From: Aphrocallistes beatrix
Taxonomy: Eukaryota > Porifera > Hexactinellida > Sceptrulophora > Aphrocallistidae
Length of the DNA stretch: 64,000 nt
Direction: 5' to 3'
NCBI GenBank assembly: GCA_963281255.1
Contig: OY725490.1
Location: 5,890,001 to 5,954,000 of the forward strand
This document shows, piece after piece, positions 55,545-64,000 of this stretch. Each line of letters starts with the position of its first letter. Positions within the stretch are counted from its first letter, which is position 1. The notes under the pieces were generated by a model, which was given only the letters and a program-made list of their open reading frames with translations, was not told the origin of the DNA and searched no databases. Made by a program: the position numbers and the translations under genes.

Positions 55545-56196
55545 CAGGGGCGTAGACAACATTATTAGTTTGGGGGGGGCTAACCGTCTAAAAAGGTGTC
55601 ACTGTGGGAATACTTAGATTATGACCAAAGTATTGATCAGTGTGATCAATTTGAATTAATATGAACCGATGCTATAATCGTATTTTCGCAGCTTTGTTTT
55701 ACTTTCTAGGTTTCATTCAAAATGAGAATACTTTCTAGTATTAGCTAAAGTTGTTTGATAAATTTGAAGTTCATAAATTTCTGGCATACTAAATCTACGA
55801 ATCTATCGAATACTGTTATATATTTAACACATCTCTGGTTTTCATTGTGATACCAGCAACTAATGCCACAAGTGAAAGAAGTTTCAGTGCACTTCGCAGA
55901 CTTAAGACCTGGCTGCGTACAACTACATGCCAAGCACGATTGAATTGGTGCTTGTTACTTCATGTGCACAAGCAAAGAACGGACGGTTTACAATTGAAAG
56001 AATTAGTAAATGAATTTGTTACTTGTAATGAGGGTAGAATGCGTTTTTTTGGAAGATATCCGGAATAACTTTATGAACTTCATGAATTAATAAAAAAACA
56101 TAATTCCATACATGTTTTCAGGAATTTTCAGGAATTGATGAGGCAAAATTTGGGGGGGCTTGAGCCCCCCCAAGCCCCCCCTTGTCTACGGATATG
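55545..56196 (+). mobile_element. hAT5-like element with 5-bp TSD TAACA
   Basis: The left end CAGGGGCGTAGACAAC and the right end TTGTCTACGGATATG are flanked by TAACA (55540-55544 and 56197-56201). The uninterrupted repeat at 27240-27270 (read in reverse) has a single TAACA at the same place. G- and C-runs lie just inside both ends. It contains a transposase tail. Confidence 0.8.
55847..56068 (+). pseudogene. hAT transposase C-terminal domain
   Basis: ATNATSERSFSALRRLKTWL, then ARLNWCLLLHVHKQRTDG and EGRMRFFGRYPE are the C-terminal dimerisation domain of a ZMYM-type hAT transposase. The frame is open for 73 codons to a stop, but the rest of the transposase is absent. It may be the last exon kept in a deletion derivative. 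Confidence 0.85.
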
Positions 56197-56480
56197 TAAC
56201 AGTAGGGCAGATGTATTTAGTGCAGTTATCTCCTTTATAATTAATCAATCTGACCCCAGGCGCCCTTAGCGCGCTTGTATATATAAATACAAACATTAAT
56301 CCAGTTTTAATAGTAAGGAAATTTCAACCTCACAATGGCGGCATAATTCTATGATGAGTTGACAATTCGTCTGAGACTCAAACTTGCTCGAGCATTTCAC
56401 AAAAACTCTGGTGGATAAAGATCAGCTTTCAGCGACTGGCAGTTTTTCAATCGATTCCGTAGAAAGAGATATACAAGTAG

Positions 56481-57845
56481 ATATATGCAGCTATATACGT
56501 ACAACTATCTCGTATAACAAGCTAGTTATATACGTATATCAATTTTAATTGGATTAATACTATATATAAATAACAGCTCAATGATTTATAGTAAACCCAT
56601 ATTGATTAATTTATAAATGAATGAAGTATATATAGATATCGTTCCTGCCATTATAATAGTGAGCCACCACTACTGCAAGTGCTTACCTGAGACGAAAGCA
56701 AGTAGGTTATTTGATTTAGCAAAAATTGTAAAATAATTTTCAGCAAAGAGTATATGGGAATAGATTATTTCTCCATTTAATAAGTAAAATGATCCTTTAT
56801 CCACTGGTTCTTGATACTATTAACAAAACATTAAAACTGCTTCTAATTAAGTAGCTAAGTACAATGAGTATATTATTGTAATGATATAGTTTGGACGATT
56901 GTCCGACAGTAGTGAATCTGAAGCTCACTTTTTATTAAACTTATTATTAAATCAGTGCTTCGCAACCCAATTCGTGGTTGCAGGGCCGGCGCCACCGGAG
57001 GTGCCCCTGATTTTAGTCTGCATATTAGTATACGTCCTGTATCTAGACACCCACTGCCTATAAGGATGTTTTAATTGAAGAAAGTCTAGACAAATGAATA
57101 GAACTGCTTTAGCGATATTTTGGAAATTAAAAACAGAGAGCCAGAAGCAGGGTTATTCTAATGTTTGGGGGTAGTACTTATTACGAGGGCCACAATTATA
57201 ATCCGGGGCCCAAGTTAAATTTTTGTTTAATTATCGAGGGCAGTTGTAAGGTCCAAAGTAAATATATCAGTTGAATAAGAAAAAATCAAATGAATGGGTT
57301 TAGCAGGGTGCAGAAATTGAAGTAGCGTTCCTTTTTTGAAAAATACAGAAAGTGAACAGAGCAAACAAAAAAATATACCATGTGTCTTAATTCCTCCCGG
57401 AAATATCGTGCGAAATGCAGACATTTGAACAAAATGGCCGAAATTATTAAGTAAACTTTTAACTTTCAGGCGAAATGTCTGGTGGTCGGGCGGATTATTT
57501 GGAGTTTGGAGGGAACGTTGCCCAAACGGTACACCAGAGTGCAGTCGAAATTTTGGCCTCTTATGTGAAAATTCATGTTTGTGAAACGACCATTACAAAT
57601 CTTTCATTTGTACCACATTTTAGAGCAAATTAGACAGATAATGTAGAAAACAACATTGAGAATACAGAGATTTTGTAATGTGCTTCAGAATGAGTGAAGG
57701 ATGTCGAGTTGCAATTAGCATTACAAACCACCATTGACCACTTTTAAGCCAAATTATGGCGAAATTATGAGAAAATACACCTAAGTTACACCTTAAGTCT
57801 TGAAACATTCTTCTTAAATATATCCGGCAATCTTTGGATTATATA
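56481..57845. other. Intergenic DNA, little recognised
   Basis: 56980-57010 (CAGGGCCGGCGCCACCGGAG) looks like the left end of a hAT element, possibly ending near 57230. No gene seen. Confidence 0.4.
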
Positions 57846-57928
57846 CTCTAGGGGTACGAATAAACGGGTGGGGTGGAAAATTCTCAATAATTAATAAGCG
57901 GGGGGGCTATTTATTCGGACCCCTAGAG
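57846..57928. mobile_element. 83-bp palindromic MITE with TA duplication
   Basis: Begins CTCTAGGGGTACGAATAAAC and ends TTATTCGGACCCCTAGAG with TA on both sides. Related sequence lies near 6775-6830. Confidence 0.8.
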
Positions 57929-58003
57929 TAATTATATATAAAATAATCCTTACTATTAAAACTAGATTAATGTGTATGTATACTATACATTGTATAGTAT
58001 ATA

Positions 58004-58190
58004 CAGTCGACTCCGCTTAATAGGGTCACATCGGTCAAAGGACATTTTGCCCCAATTAAGTGGAAACTCTTATTAACCGAAAATCTTTTGTATTAGCTTC
58101 TATGTATGGAGCTATTCCGGTCCTGCCAAAGGTGGCCCGATTAAGCGGTTGACCCGATTAAACAGTGACCCTATTAACTGGAGTCGACTG
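58004..58190. mobile_element. Pogo-like MITE (CAGTCGACTCCGC family), 187-bp copy
   Basis: Begins CAGTCGACTCCGCTTAATAG and ends TTAACTGGAGTCGACTG with TA duplications. The palindromic satellite starts about 30 bp downstream. Confidence 0.9.
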
Positions 58191-58221
58191 TATATATGTC
58201 AGGACAAATTTGCGAAATCAA

Positions 58222-58861
58222 CCATTATGCATAATTGTTCATTTCACAACCATTATGCATAATTGTTCATTTCACAACAATTATGCATAATTGTTCATCT
58301 AATACGACAATTATGCATAATTGTTCATCTAATACGACAATTATGCATAATTGTTCATCTAATGCGACAATTATGCATAATTGTTCATCTAATGCGACAA
58401 TTATGCATAATTGTTCATCTAATACGACAATTATGCATAATTGTTCATCTAATACGACAATTATGCATAATTGTTCATCTAATACGACAATTATGCATAA
58501 TTGTTCATCTAATGCGACAATTATGCATAATTGTTCATCTATTACGACAATTATGCATAATTGTTCATCTAATGCGACAATTATGCATAATTGTTCATCT
58601 AATGCGACAATTATGCATAATTGTTCATCTAATACGACAATTATGCATAATTGTTCATCTAATACGACAATTATGCATAATTGTTCATCTAATACGACAA
58701 TTATGCATAATTGTTCATCTAATGCGACAATTATGCATAATTGTTCATCTAATACGACAATTATGCATAATTGTTCATCTAATACGACAATTATGCATAA
58801 TTGTTCATCTAATGCGACAATTATGCATAATTGTTCATCTAATGCGACAATTATGCATATT
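58222..58861. repeat. 22-unit satellite of a 30-bp palindrome-bearing unit
   Basis: Units of 30 bp run from 58280 to 58861 in strict register, preceded by two 28-bp units. Each unit holds the 18-bp perfect palindrome ACAATTATGCATAATTGT (slightly different in the first two) joined by TCATCTAAT(A/G)CG. Unit-to-unit variation is almost only the A/G choice. The frames open across the array (213-215 codons) follow from the 30-bp period; I do not call them genes. Confidence 0.97.
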
Positions 58862-60284
58862 TCTACAATTTCGTAGATATTTACTACGCTTTTCGAGCTA
58901 TTCTTTTTAATTAATTATTCCATCCCTCTAGATTGATATTAGTTCTAGGACAGTATGTGTGTTCGTCGAATACATTCCACAAAATGGGTGAAAACTGCCC
59001 TACCAACCAAGTCTCTTCAAATTATTTTATAAATTCACTTATAGAAATACGATAAGGTGCTAATGATTTAACGATTTGCCAGCCAAAGAACTAGATTTGC
59101 AGGTCTAAATGCTAGGGTTATAATTCACTTAGACCCAAAACTTCTGGGTGAAGATGCTAGTAATCCCGAAAATCAACAGAATTTTTATTCTGAGTCTTAA
59201 TCCATTTTCGTCAACAAAATTTGAAAATATTCGTCCTTAAGATCTACGGTAGTATTCGGTTTAAGACAGTTATTCGTTACATTTTCGTGGTATGAGATTC
59301 AAAGTGTCCTCCCGAGGGAAACCGTATTTACTATTAATATTATCTGTTAATTAAGCTTTCTTAATAACTCATAGGAAAGACAAAATTTTTTAATTGGAAC
59401 AATTAGTACATGTACAAAGTGTGAATAAAAAGTCAATGTGATAAAATAAATTTACAAACTCCATCATCTCGTAGCGGATGGCAGCAGTGATAAAAATAAC
59501 TTCACTGTCTATACTCCTATAGTCAATTTGTGAAGTTATTTAAATTCTCATAGCAGATAAATGATACTGATCCTGGTGAACACACTCTCTCAAGGAACTG
59601 ATCGTCCTCAACTCAGGCTTTATAAATTATTTAGGACGATAGAAAAGTAGAATCAGCCAGGAAATTTATTCGTATGTGCTGAGTGGCAATGCCACTAGGG
59701 TTTTCAAAAAAGTATATTAGAAGTTTGAAATAAGCATTTTGGCTGGAAATAATTCAACTTCAGTGCTATAATCCTTATTACATTTTAAAATATTCTGTAC
59801 CTATCAATGATTGCTCCTTCCCAAATCCATGGAGGAAGTGAGGACAAGCATTGATAGGTGCAGTATACACACTTATAAGTTATTACATGCTTTTGAATTA
59901 AAACCCTAGTGACATTGCCATTTAGTGACATAGAAGTAATTTCAAAAAGATACTCAAAATAAATGACTTTATCGAATATATGTAGGCCTACATAGATGAT
60001 TATATTTAAGGCATAATGGTAGGTCTCGTGTGAGGTTAATGAAATGCATACTCCAATATTAATTATTAGTATGTGTGTTTCTGCTGCACTATTTCTAGAT
60101 GGCCCATCATGCATATATGCATCTAACATCGGATGACATCATTCTCAGGTGAGGAGTGACGGGGTGCTGTTGACATAGATAGACATTTCTGAAATTTGTA
60201 GTTAAAAATTTCAAAAGGTCAGTTTTGGGATCACTTTTGAATTTGAAACGTCATAACAACCTTAAAAGGCTTTTTTAAAAAATC
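58862..60284. other. Intergenic DNA, nothing recognised
   Basis: Short frames without recognisable domains. ATGCATATATGCAT-like simple palindromes near 60108. No gene. Confidence 0.4.
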
Positions 60285-60505
60285 GAAACCAGTATTTTGA
60301 GGAGGAGAAGACGGGTGTCTTTTTGAGCAGAGATATTTTTTATATATTGAATATCTTTTGAGTTATGCTGCCACCAAGGATTCGTGGTTATTGAGCTAAT
60401 CGGGAAATTTAAGTCAAAATATCCTCGATAAGGTGCTTGGCTTGGTGGGGTTTTGGTGTAAAACAACAAATTTTAACTACATTCCCGTCCGAAAGTAGGA
60501 ATTTT
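60285..60505. repeat. Dispersed repeat shared with 36740-36990
   Basis: Both copies contain GAGTTATGCTGCCAC, AAGGATTCG and CCGAAAGT in the same order. Function unknown. Confidence 0.6.
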
Positions 60506-60731
60506 TGCAATTTTCATTTCTATACCATAATTTACCCTTGAGTCTAAATTAGAAAAGTATTCAGAATCAAGTTCAATATGTAAAACTCAATTTATGTTAT
60601 TGTATCATAAAAGCAGAAAATTTGTTTAGAGGTAATTTTTCACTGCGACAACGATCTATTGGCTCTCGAAACGAAAATACGAAATTATGAAGTCACAACA
60701 GATTTGTTTTTCCATATATATATATATATAG

Positions 60732-61096
60732 CATAGGCGCCAAGTGTGGGGGGGCCCGGCCCCCCCCAGGTTTGGATCCTGTAGGGGGCTGTGGTGCTGG
60801 GCAATGGAGCAGTGGAGGAAGCTGTGGTATGGCAGGACTCCACACAAACTTATAGGTTACAACTAAACCCCAAAATTATGTTAATTGAGTCTAAATATAT
60901 ATCCCAATTACATTTCTCTCCAACTATAGTCCGAGATTTTCTTTTCCCTAGGTAACAACAAAAGGTGTAAATCGATATTTGAGCATCTAAGATTTTTAAA
61001 CATTTTTGGGGGCAAGCCCCCAGACCCCCCCCTTACCGTCGCTCGCTTTTGGCCCCCCCCAGGTTTTATCCTATTTTCCAAAACTTGGCGCCTATG
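60732..61096. mobile_element. hAT-like element with TIR CATAGGCGCCAAGT
   Basis: Begins CATAGGCGCCAAGTGTGGGG and ends AAAACTTGGCGCCTATG, sitting in a TA-repeat so the target duplication cannot be read. The TIR is close to that of 35138-36257. A decayed copy is at 46255-46615. G/C homopolymers lie just inside the ends. Confidence 0.75.
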
Positions 61097-61605
61097 CTAT
61101 ATAGTACAGTAGAATCTGCATAATTCGGGAATTGAACGATATTAATTATAATCGGCTCTATAAAACTATCCTCTACGAGCCAGCGATTTAGTCTTAGCTT
61201 TCTGACATTTTTTTCTTCTCCAAACAAGTATCAGATTATACAGGTTATCTTAAAATAGTTCATAAAATCTCAAAATTCGTTCTAAATATAGCTTATAGCG
61301 AAATACATTTTGCTTGTATACTTTGACACCAAGTTTATGGTGCTAGAAATGTGAAATTTGGCACACAGGTAAATAATCGACATGGACTGAAATTGGTTGA
61401 TTATTCAAGTATAATAATCTTTAGTAATGTGAACTTTGTGGATTCAAATTGACCTTACATTCAGGATTAGTTGACTTAATACGAAGTAAATTCTATTTAT
61501 CACGAACTAAATTTACTTAGTAGAGAACAAGAAAGCGACGTATTGTTTCTCTAATATTCCCAAGCGCACATTGGGTAACTCTGTGGACACGCAGTGTCCA
61601 CAAGC
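61097..61605. other. Intergenic DNA with a pogo-like end and a hairpin
   Basis: TACAGTAGAATCTGCATAAT near 61105 resembles a pogo-like TIR. TGTGGACAC/GTGTCCACA at about 61581-61601 is a hairpin of the same style as in the CRE-bearing repeat. No gene. Confidence 0.4.
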
Positions 61606-61761
61606 CGGTCAACCGCTTAATCGGGCCACTTTTGGCAGGACCGGAATAGCTCTCACACATAGAAGCTAATACAAAATATTTTCGGTTAATAGGGTTCTCC
61701 GCTTAATCGGGGCAAAATGTCCTCTGACCGATGTGGCCTTCCTATTAAGCGGAGTCGACTG
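61606..61761. mobile_element. Pogo-like MITE (CAGTCGACTCCGC family), left end lost
   Basis: The right end TTAAGCGGAGTCGACTG before TA is intact. The left TIR is missing and the copy starts abruptly at GGTCAACCGCTTAATCGG. Confidence 0.8.
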
Positions 61762-61959
61762 TATTGATATTATTCGGGTACTCTAACCGAATACAAATAT
61801 TGATATTATTCGGGTACTTCATAAATCCTAATACTGCGCAGCTGAAATAAATCATCTTTAATAAAGGACTGTGAATTGTTATATAGTACTGTATGTTGAC
61901 CTATTTTACAGATAGTGACTGGATATGATAGGTAAATTAGTTAGAAAATATATTATAAC

Positions 61960-62113
61960 CAAGGTTGAAACCGATTGAACCGGATATAAATATTCATGAA
62001 TATTCCTTAACCGAATACGAATATTGATAATATTCGGTTCCCAATCGAATATCAGCTATTTGCCAAATAGTATTTGGTCTAACCGAATATTGAACTATTC
62101 GGTTGCAACCTTG
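61960..62113. mobile_element. hAT-like MITE with CCGAATATTCGG-type ends, copy 2
   Basis: Begins CAAGGTTGAAACCGATTGAA and ends CGGTTGCAACCTTG. It is closely similar to 47595-47772. Confidence 0.75.
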
Positions 62114-62557
62114 CTATTTAGGAATGTCTTGAGAGTAAAATGATTTCCTGACAGCAATGTATATCCAATTAGGTCAAAATTAAGAATACGTTCTTGATGT
62201 AATAAAGTAATGCGTTTAGGTACCAATTCCTTTTTCGTCAATGTCGAGATTTCCCACTTCTAAGATCAATTAAGGTGATAGGTTCAATAATTTTCCATCC
62301 AAACTTGTAATAGCTATATTATTTCTTTTGCTAAGCATTTGCATTATACCCAAAGCGCCCAAGGGCGCTTGTCTGTCATAATAATGTAATCATGTAACAT
62401 CTACAATCCTTTATAGAGTTATAACAGAAACCTTACTAATGATCCATAGTTACGGTGCGGAATTACTGAAGCGCCTATTAAGATTAATAGCGCGAAAAGC
62501 CATGCATTGACTAGCACTTATATCTTCCAAAAGCAGACATCTACCGTAACCTATATA
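62114..62557. other. Intergenic DNA
   Basis: AAAGCGCCCAAGGGCGCTTG near 62348 is another GC-rich hairpin related to those of the CRE-bearing repeat. No gene. Confidence 0.4.
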
Positions 62558-63122
62558 TAGTGGAACCTGTATATAACGGCCACCCAAGGGACTGGGCAAA
62601 ATTGGCCGTTATACACAGGTGACCGTTATATACAGGTGATTGTCTTAATCCCCAAAAGGTATCAATGTAGTGCAATAAATATAAGTTTTTAGAAATCCAT
62701 TATTTGAAGTAATTACATGAAACTTGTTTATCGTTCGTAACAGGTCCTGTAATAAACACATATAAACGTGAAAAAGGTGATGGCCGTTATAGACAGGTAG
62801 TGACCGTTATAGACAGGTAGTGGCCGTTATAGACAGGTAGTGACCGTTATAGACAGGTAATGGCCGTTATAGACAGGTAGTGACCGTTATACACAGGTAA
62901 TGGCCGTTATAGACAGGTAGTGGCCGTTATACACAGGTGATGGCCGTTATACAGAGTTTTAGGGTCAGAAAGGGACTACAAATGGGTGGCCGCTGGCCGC
63001 GTTGAGCAGGTGACCGCTATACACAGGTTCAATATTATGGAATTTCGGATGGGACTGTTCATTGGTGACCACTATATACAGGTGACCGTTATATAGAGTG
63101 GCCGTTATAGCAGGTTCGACTG
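62558..63122. mobile_element. Pogo-like MITE with an internal TIR-derived minisatellite
   Basis: Ends are TAGTGGAACCTGTATATAAC and ATAGCAGGTTCGACTG. The interior repeats the TIR core (GGCCGTTATA, ACAGGTG) many times. The minisatellite 62781-62955 is listed separately. Confidence 0.75.
62781..62955. repeat. 20-bp minisatellite within the MITE
   Basis: TGGCCGTTATAGACAGGTAG and variants recur in exact 20-bp register, eight full units plus a partial one. TGGCC and TGACC alternate for the first seven units, so the effective period is 40 bp there. Confidence 0.93.
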
Positions 63123-63290
63123 TGTATATATATATGTGCAACGAATTGATTGCTGAAACTGCCAGGCACAGAAAGCTGATTTTTTGCATGTGGGAGTCTT
63201 TTGGCTATGGCTCCACTAAGTTCTGATCTCAGACGAAAATGTTGACTCATCATGGAATTATGGCGTCTTTGTCACCTTTTTAATAGAAAT

Positions 63291-63895
63291 CAGGGCCTAC
63301 GAGAGGGTGGGGCAGCCGGGGCCCATACCAAGATGGGGGCCCATAACCCGAAGGAACCTTTAATTAGAGGCTAAAATTTGTCATAAAAGTCATTGAATCT
63401 AATTGCAAGGGCTAGAATCTAGAACCATTAAAACTGAAATTATGATATCTATATATTGCATAATTACAATATAATTATCTCAATTTAAATGCAAAACAAA
63501 AATTACTTTGACAGTGTGTATGTGATAATTATTCATTAATTACTTCGTTATACTTGTGTTGTATATATACTCCAGCTAATCAAGAATTATCTGAGTACAA
63601 TGTCACAAGATCGATTGATTAGTTTGGCTCGATTGAGTATTGAGTCTGAACTAGCTAGAGAGATCGATTTTAGAGATGTAATAAAAGCCTTTGCTCGTAA
63701 GAAAGCGAGAAAGGCATTATTAAATGTCTAGTTGGTATTTGTTATATACTTAATTTAACTCTAATACCCATCACTTTCAATCATTCCCTTCTATTATTTA
63801 CCAAAATTATAAGACTATGCTGCGCATAACTTTGTATAGAGGGGGCCCATCGATACGAGCTGCCCCGGAGCCTTTTGATTCTATCGGCGGCCCTG
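63291..63895 (+). mobile_element. hAT element with perfect 8-bp TSD ATAGAAAT
   Basis: Begins CAGGGCCTACGAGAGGGTGG and ends TCTATCGGCGGCCCTG. ATAGAAAT flanks it at 63283-63290 and 63896-63903. It carries one transposase exon (63576-63731). Confidence 0.93.
63576..63731 (+). pseudogene. Last exon of a hAT transposase, open
   Basis: After a plausible 3' splice site (ATATACTCCAG, ending 63575) the frame reads LIKNYLSTMSQDRLISLARL, then SIESELAREIDFRDVIKAFA and RKKARKALLNV to the stop 63729-63731. This is the C-terminal hAT dimerisation tail with the usual exon boundary before LIKNYL. No disabling change is seen in this exon, but the upstream exons are absent from the 605-bp element, so it cannot make a transposase by itself. 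Confidence 0.8.
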
Positions 63896-64000
63896 ATAGA
63901 AATTTCAGTTTTCCGACTATAACTCAACCATTTTAGGTGCTAATTAGAAGGCTGAAATTTTGATAGATTGTGTATATTATTATTATTCACATATGATAAA

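Larger units (their letters stand above)
55435..56480 (+). repeat. CRE-bearing repeat copy split by a hAT5-like element
   Basis: 55435-55544 and 56197-56480 together match 3470-3640 and 26946-27290. The left part has ATGATGACTCATCA and TGACGTCA. The break is at the insertion of 55545-56196. Confidence 0.75.
63130..64000 (+). repeat. CRE-bearing repeat copy, split by a hAT element, running off the window
   Basis: 63130-63290 and 63896-64000 match 3243-3460: the CACAGAAAGCTGATTTTT start, CTATGGCTCCACTAAGTTCT, and AGGCTGAAATTTTGATAG. The hAT element 63291-63895 interrupts it. Its first CRE has mutated (TGGCGTC). Confidence 0.75.

Noticed and set aside
58222-58861. CRISPR-like array
   Set aside because: Units are contiguous without unique spacers, in a eukaryotic context. 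It is a satellite.
58235-58910. Two overlapping open frames of 213-215 codons with decapeptide repeats
   Set aside because: They arise because the satellite unit is 30 bp, a multiple of three, with no stop in those frames. There is no independent sign of translation.

Overview
This is an AT-rich, low-density piece of an animal nuclear genome. The cell is clearly metazoan: the intact genes are a TOX-type HMG protein, a GIGYF-type GYF protein, a Rab32/38/29-group GTPase, TMEM147, a PLXDC (plexin-domain-containing) membrane protein and an ankyrin-repeat DHHC palmitoyltransferase. I cannot name the species from the sequence. Every one of these genes is one uninterrupted reading frame covering the expected domains from start to stop, so the lineage looks intron-poor, at least inside its coding regions. 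They are unrelated housekeeping and signalling genes, not an operon or cluster. Five are on the minus strand and only PLXDC is on the plus strand.

Layout. 1-6.2 kb: two decayed Tc1/mariner transposases (DD41D, then an internally deleted DD37D), a 200-N gap, a CRE-bearing repeat, a 1.9-kb foldback holding the broken remains of a FEN/XPG-like nuclease plus Cys-rich CXC gene, and a 534-bp palindromic MITE. 7.0-8.3 kb: TOX gene. 9.9-15.1 kb: dead Ty3/gypsy element and several hAT elements. 16-31 kb: transposon graveyard, including a multi-level nest (about 21.8-26.6 kb) and a 1.1-kb near-perfect palindrome. 31.5-34.5 kb: GIGYF gene. 35.1-40 kb: hAT and Tc1-like MITEs. 40.6-41.2 kb: Rab. 41.4-43.2 kb: 5' part of a CR1/L2-like LINE. 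45.4-46.1 kb: TMEM147. 48.3-49.4 kb: PLXDC with a good TATA box. 51.6-53.2 kb: DHHC gene with a pre-miRNA-like hairpin just upstream. 53.7-64 kb: more MITEs, a 30-bp satellite built on a perfect palindrome, and nested hAT copies.

The repeats fall into a few groups. (a) TA-flanked pogo/Tc1/mariner-type MITEs with TIRs starting CAGT or CAGGGTGGC. (b) hAT elements with perfect or near-perfect 8-bp target duplications. (c) hAT-like elements with 5-bp duplications (hAT5-like). (d) Long-arm foldbacks. (e) A dispersed family carrying TGACGTCA and TGA(C/G)TCA sites and GC-rich hairpins. Several insertions have an empty paralogous site in the same window, which fixes their boundaries. The most unusual items are the FEN-like nuclease/CXC foldback, the palindromic satellite, and a set of hAT-like MITEs that keep one TIR but each carry a different short self-complementary motif in their ends.
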